A DNA stretch of 15,394 bases from an uncultured Collinsella sp. (GTDB taxonomy: Bacteria; Actinomycetota; Coriobacteriia; Coriobacteriales; Coriobacteriaceae): positions 1 through 15,394 of the forward strand of contig CAAFQK010000074.1 in assembly GCA_900765115.1 (NCBI GenBank), written 5' to 3'. The translations under genes and the position numbers were made by a program. The number at the start of each line of letters is the position of its first letter. Position 1 is the stretch's first letter. This document shows positions 11,700-15,394 of the stretch, piece after piece. Below the pieces are notes generated by a model that worked only from the letters and a program-made list of their open reading frames with translations, did not search any database and had not been told where the DNA came from.

Positions 11700-14600
11700 A
11701 TGAGATTGATACACAACAGCCGTCTGCCGCAGTTTCGTACTCCGTTTGGCGCTGTGACCACTGGAACTTCCGTTTCGCTATCGGTGATTTTGGAGGATGC
11801 CGACCCCAACCAGGCAACGCTTACCCTGCGTACCTGGGTCGATGAAATCGGTGAGTCTCTGTATCCCATGACGCACGAGGGCGACGGCATATTTACCGTA
11901 GAGCTTGAGTGCACTGAGCCCTGTCTTATCTGGTACAGCTTTATCTGCAACATCGAGGGCCAGCCCGAGGTTCGCCTGGGCGCGCCGCAGGGCCGCACCG
12001 GCGGCGAGGGCGTAACCTACGACTACGCCGAGGTTCCGTCCTTCCAGATCACCGTTTACAAGCACCGCGAAGTGCGTCCCGAGTGGTACGAGCGCGGCAT
12101 GGTCTACCAGATCTTCCCCGATCGCTATGCCCGCGACGAAAACTGGCGCGAACGCACGCTTGCCGAAGTTGAAAAACCGCGCAACGGCATCCAGCGCCGC
12201 ATGGTCGAGGACTGGAACGAACCGCCCGAGTACGAGCGTGCCGAAGACGGCTCCATCAAGACCTGGGATTTTTTCGGCGGCTCGCTCAAGGGTATCCAGA
12301 ATGACCTGCCCCGCATTGCCGAGCTGGGCTTTACAGCCATCTACCTCAACCCCATTTTTGAAGCCGCGAGCAACCACCGCTACGACACCGCCGATTACAC
12401 CAAGATCGATCCGATTCTGGGCACCGAGCAGGACTTTACTGAGCTGTGCGAGGCGGCCGAGAAGCTGGGCATTTCCATCATTCTGGACGGCGTCTTTAAC
12501 CACACGGGCGACGACTCGATCTACTTCAACCGCTACGGTAACTACCCCGGAGTGGGCGCATGGCAAAGCGAAGATTCGCCGTGGCGCGATGCGTTTTATT
12601 TCCACGAGGACGGCTCGTACGACTGTTGGTGGGGCGTGGGCAATATGCCCGCCATCAATGAGAGCTCCGAACTGGTACGCGAGCGGCTCCTGGGCAAGGA
12701 CGGCGTGATTCGTAAATGGCTACGTGCCGGCGCTCATGGCTGGCGCCTGGATGTGGCCGACGAGCTTTCCGATGACTTCCTGACCGAGATTAAGAAGGCA
12801 GTACTTGCCGAAAAGCCTGACGCACTGTTGCTCGGCGAAGTCTGGGAAGATGCCTCCAACAAGATCAGCTACGGCCATCTGCGTCGCTATCTGCAAGGCT
12901 CCGAGCTCGACTCGGCCATGGATTACCCCTTCCGCGACATGGTCATCGGCTTTTTGATGGGCTACAAAAACGCCTATCAAGCTGCCGAGGATATCGAGAC
13001 CCTACGCGAGAACTATCCGCGTGAGGCCCTGTCTTGCGCACTTAATCTGCTTTCGAGCCACGACCGTCCGCGCATTATCTCGGTGCTCGGCGGCGGCCCT
13101 GACGAGTCGCAGCTGCCCGAGTGTGAGCGCAGCAAATGGCGCCTGGACGAGAACGCGATGGGCCTGGCCAAGAGCCGTTTTTGGCTCGCGACGCTCATGC
13201 AGATGACGTTCCCGGGCGTTCCCTCTATCTATTACGGTGACGAGTACGGCTTGGAGGGTCTCACCGATCCGGGCAATCGTCGCACCATGCCGACCAAGGA
13301 AGATCTGCACGACTTCGATACGTTCGCGATCGTCAAGAACGCATCTGCTGTGCGCCGCGCGCTGCCGTTTATGATCGATGGCGAGATCAAGGCCTTCGCG
13401 CTCAATGACGAGGTGCTGGCCTACAACCGTACCAGTAAAGACGGCGAGTCCGCGACCGTCATCATCAACCGCAGCCTGCGCAATTCACACCGCGTGACGA
13501 TTCCGGCGCTCGGCGAATGCGCGAGCGATGTGATTAGCGGTCACGAGTGCGAGATCCACAACGGTACGGTCACGCTCGACCTGTACCAACTGGGTTCGTC
13601 GATCATCTATCACCACGCCGAGCAGCGCCTGCAGGAGCCGCTCGATCACGGTGCGGGTGTTGTGTGCCATATCACATCGGTGCCGACCGACGACGGCAAA
13701 CCCGGTACGATCGGTGCGCCCACGCGTCGCTTTATCGACCATCTGGCCGCTATGGGCATGCGCTACTGGCAGGTTCTACCTGTCAACCCGACGGACTTCT
13801 TCCGCTCCCCTTACGCTGGACCTTCGGCCTTTTCGGGCAATATTGACCTGCTGCCCGAAAGCCCGGAGGAGCTGGCGGCCGACTTTGAGACTTGGAAAGC
13901 ACGTGGCGGCGAGGATGCCGATCCGCTCTACACGGCGTTTAAGCATCGCAACGCCGATTGGCTCGAGAAGTACTGCGTCTACATGGCCGTCAAGAAGTAC
14001 TTTGAAGGCGAATCACGTCACGATTGGCCGGCCGATGTCGCGCGCTACAACGAGCATCTGATCGATGACAAGCGTTTCCACGACGAGGCAGAGCTGCAGG
14101 CGTACATGCAGTACCGCTTTGACCTGGCCTGGTGCGAGCTTATGAACTACGCGCACAAGAAGGGCATCGAGGTCATCGGCGATATCCCCATGTATGTTTC
14201 GGACGATTCGGCAGACGCGTGGAGCGAGCCCGAGAACTTCTGGCTGTCCGATACCGGCAAGGCGATTGAGATTTCTGGCGCGCCGCCCGACAATTTTGCG
14301 CCCGAGGGCCAGGTGTGGGGCAACCCCACCTTCCGTTGGGATCACATGAAGGAGAACGGCTACCGCTGGTGGATGGACCGCCTGCGTCGCGCGTTCTCGC
14401 TCTACGACCGCGTGCGCCTGGACCACTTCCTGGGATTCCACAGTTACTTTAGCATTCCCGCCGGAAAGGCCTGTGCCGACGGTCGCTGGCTGGCGGGACC
14501 GGGCAAGGATCTGTTCCAGACCGCCTATGACGAGCTGGGGCCGCTCAACTTTATCGCCGAGGACCTGGGCTACCTGACGCCCGGCGTTCGCGCCATGGCT

Positions 14601-14996
14601 TCGACCTGCGGCTTCCCCGGTATGGACGTGCTGGAGTTTAGCGATTACGACGTCCGCTGCGGCGTGCATCCCACGCCGGGCAAGATTCTATACACCTCGA
14701 CGCACGACACGTCGACGCTCGCCGGCTGGTGCACGCGTTCCTTTGCGGGCGGCGACGAGCCGAGCGGTGTTGAGGTGGCGGCCAAGCTGACGGGCGACGC
14801 GCTGGCAAGCGACGCTCCCCTGGTGATGATACCGCTGCAGGATATCCTGGGGCTTGGCGACGATGCGCGAATGAACGTGCCGGGCGTGGCTACGGGCAAC
14901 TGGACGTGGCAGGCCGATGAGGCCGACGTTGCGGCCGCCGAGGGCAAAACTGCACAGCTCCTGCGCAACACCCATAGATTCTGGGGCGAAGCGTGA
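11700..14996 (+). CDS. Bifunctional GH13 alpha-glucosidase/neopullulanase-like and GH77 4-alpha-glucanotransferase fusion
   Basis: A 1098-residue, apparently cytosolic two-enzyme protein. Residues 1-125 look like an N-terminal beta-sandwich. A GH13 barrel follows (about 130-560) with DGVFNHTG (D263, H268), NMPAIN region V (315-320, close to the MPKLN of the neopullulanase/cyclomaltodextrinase group), GWRLDVADE with nucleophile D351, LLGEVWE with acid/base E380, and SSHDRPR with D455. After the beta C-domain a GH77 MalQ module starts near 650 without a long linker: RYWQVLPVNPTDF...SPYAGPSAFSGN, RLDHFLGF with nucleophile D908, FIAEDLG with E954, and STHDTSTLAGW with D1003. Both active sites are intact. 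Together they could hydrolyse and disproportionate maltodextrins left by GlgP. The start is supported by the MRLIHNSRLPQFRTPFGAV opening typical of such GH13 proteins; the ribosome binding site is weak. Whether the GH13 half cuts alpha-1,4, alpha-1,6 or both is not readable. Confidence 0.93.
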   Translation: MRLIHNSRLPQFRTPFGAVTTGTSVSLSVILEDADPNQATLTLRTWVDEIGESLYPMTHEGDGIFTVELECTEPCLIWYSFICNIEGQPEVRLGAPQGRTGGEGVTYDYAEVPSFQITVYKHREVRPEWYERGMVYQIFPDRYARDENWRERTLAEVEKPRNGIQRRMVEDWNEPPEYERAEDGSIKTWDFFGGSLKGIQNDLPRIAELGFTAIYLNPIFEAASNHRYDTADYTKIDPILGTEQDFTELCEAAEKLGISIILDGVFNHTGDDSIYFNRYGNYPGVGAWQSEDSPWRDAFYFHEDGSYDCWWGVGNMPAINESSELVRERLLGKDGVIRKWLRAGAHGWRLDVADELSDDFLTEIKKAVLAEKPDALLLGEVWEDASNKISYGHLRRYLQGSELDSAMDYPFRDMVIGFLMGYKNAYQAAEDIETLRENYPREALSCALNLLSSHDRPRIISVLGGGPDESQLPECERSKWRLDENAMGLAKSRFWLATLMQMTFPGVPSIYYGDEYGLEGLTDPGNRRTMPTKEDLHDFDTFAIVKNASAVRRALPFMIDGEIKAFALNDEVLAYNRTSKDGESATVIINRSLRNSHRVTIPALGECASDVISGHECEIHNGTVTLDLYQLGSSIIYHHAEQRLQEPLDHGAGVVCHITSVPTDDGKPGTIGAPTRRFIDHLAAMGMRYWQVLPVNPTDFFRSPYAGPSAFSGNIDLLPESPEELAADFETWKARGGEDADPLYTAFKHRNADWLEKYCVYMAVKKYFEGESRHDWPADVARYNEHLIDDKRFHDEAELQAYMQYRFDLAWCELMNYAHKKGIEVIGDIPMYVSDDSADAWSEPENFWLSDTGKAIEISGAPPDNFAPEGQVWGNPTFRWDHMKENGYRWWMDRLRRAFSLYDRVRLDHFLGFHSYFSIPAGKACADGRWLAGPGKDLFQTAYDELGPLNFIAEDLGYLTPGVRAMASTCGFPGMDVLEFSDYDVRCGVHPTPGKILYTSTHDTSTLAGWCTRSFAGGDEPSGVEVAAKLTGDALASDAPLVMIPLQDILGLGDDARMNVPGVATGNWTWQADEADVAAAEGKTAQLLRNTHRFWGEA

Positions 14997-15040
14997 TAAA
15001 ACCCCCGATATAGGGTACAGTTACAGCTGTTTGAATTTAT

Positions 15041-15065
15041 GCGGGCAGAGCGATCTGCCCGCTTT
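15041..15065 (+). terminator. Hairpin after the GH13-GH77 gene, possible terminator or leader element
   Basis: GCGGGCAG (15041-15048) and CTGCCCGC (15055-15062) form a perfect 8-bp stem with a 6-nt loop, followed by TTTG. It ends 8 bases before the ribosome binding site of the next gene. It may stop most read-through while letting some pass to the FmdB gene. A weak TACAGT -10-like sequence lies upstream (15016-15021). Confidence 0.5.
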
Positions 15066-15084
15066 GTGCTGAAAAGGAAGTATT

Positions 15085-15321
15085 ATGGCGCGCTACGATT
15101 ACAAGTGCTCGAGCTGCGGCAACGTGTTTGAGGTTGAGCATCCCATGTCCGAGACCCCCGAGGTCGTGTGTCCCAGCTGCGGCGCTCCGGCGGCCAAGAC
15201 GTTCTCGGCCAGCGGCATCAAGTTTGAGGGCAGCGGCTTCTACAACACTGATCAGCGCAGTGGCGGCTCCAGCACCAGCGCCACCAGCGGCTGCTGCGCC
15301 AACTGCCCACATAACCACTAG
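15085..15321 (+). CDS. FmdB-family zinc-ribbon protein
   Basis: A 78-residue protein opening with MARYDYKCSSCGNVFE, the hallmark of the FmdB/CxxC_CxxC zinc-ribbon family. The two knuckles are C8-x2-C11 and C29-x2-C32, which would bind one zinc ion. Family members are small proteins of mostly unknown role; the name comes from a putative regulator of formamidase and amidase genes. After the ribbon come a Gly/Ser-rich stretch and a Cys/His-rich end (C70, C71, C74, H76, H78) that could bind another metal. AAGGAAG lies a few bases before the ATG. Its link to glycogen metabolism is positional only; it may be a separate unit. Confidence 0.88.
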   Translation: MARYDYKCSSCGNVFEVEHPMSETPEVVCPSCGAPAAKTFSASGIKFEGSGFYNTDQRSGGSSTSATSGCCANCPHNH

Positions 15322-15394
15322 AGACAAGCGGTCCTGCCACCTAGGTTCCCTGATGAGTTGCGGTGAAATAGGGATTGTTTTACGGGTAGATGCC

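Noticed and set aside
15377..15383. GTTTTAC near the right edge as another copy of the TGGTAAAAC element
   Set aside because: It lacks the CCA part (GTTTTACGGG), and the gene it would control is outside the window. The stretch 15322-15394 otherwise shows nothing I can assign.

Overview
This window looks like chromosomal DNA of a GC-rich Gram-positive bacterium. The best guess is a gut coriobacterium close to Collinsella. That rests on high GC, strong G/C bias at third codon positions, a Firmicutes-style GlgC/GlgD pair, and Lys/Ala-rich histone-like protein tails. The lineage is an inference from style and protein resemblance; no marker gene in the window settles it.

Layout. At the left edge a tRNA-Ala(GGC) gene lies on the minus strand, with its own promoter (232-260) and two consecutive intrinsic terminators (105-130, 40-64). 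Next comes a two-gene minus-strand unit: a HAD-superfamily hydrolase (1014-1703) followed 9 bp later by a thiamine pyrophosphokinase-like gene (324-1004), ending in a large hairpin that contains the stop codon. From about 2050 to 11483 there is a plus-strand glycogen cluster in the order glgB, glgP, glgC, glgD, glgA. After a terminator-like hairpin and a new promoter comes a 1098-residue fusion of a neopullulanase-like GH13 enzyme to a MalQ-type GH77 4-alpha-glucanotransferase (11700-14996). A short FmdB-type zinc-ribbon gene (15085-15321) closes the window.

How the genes work together. GlgC, with its catalytically degenerate partner GlgD, makes ADP-glucose. GlgA extends alpha-1,4 chains and GlgB adds alpha-1,6 branches. 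GlgP shortens outer chains to glucose-1-phosphate. The GH13-GH77 fusion can plausibly hydrolyse and re-equilibrate the maltodextrins or limit dextrins that remain. No glgX-type debranching gene is present, so the fusion may fill that role.

What stands out: (i) the two polymer-building enzymes GlgA and GlgB carry long Lys/Ala/Pro/Thr-rich tails, whereas GlgP, GlgC, GlgD and the fusion do not; (ii) a TGGTAAAAC motif recurs in the HAD/glgB divergent intergenic region, including a palindrome whose spacer holds a perfect minus-strand -35 box, and again upstream of the GH13-GH77 gene 9.8 kb away, suggesting a small regulon; (iii) most gene junctions hold strong inverted repeats, one of which would sequester the glgP ribosome binding site. 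There is no IS element, CRISPR array, phage gene or other sign of recent mobility.
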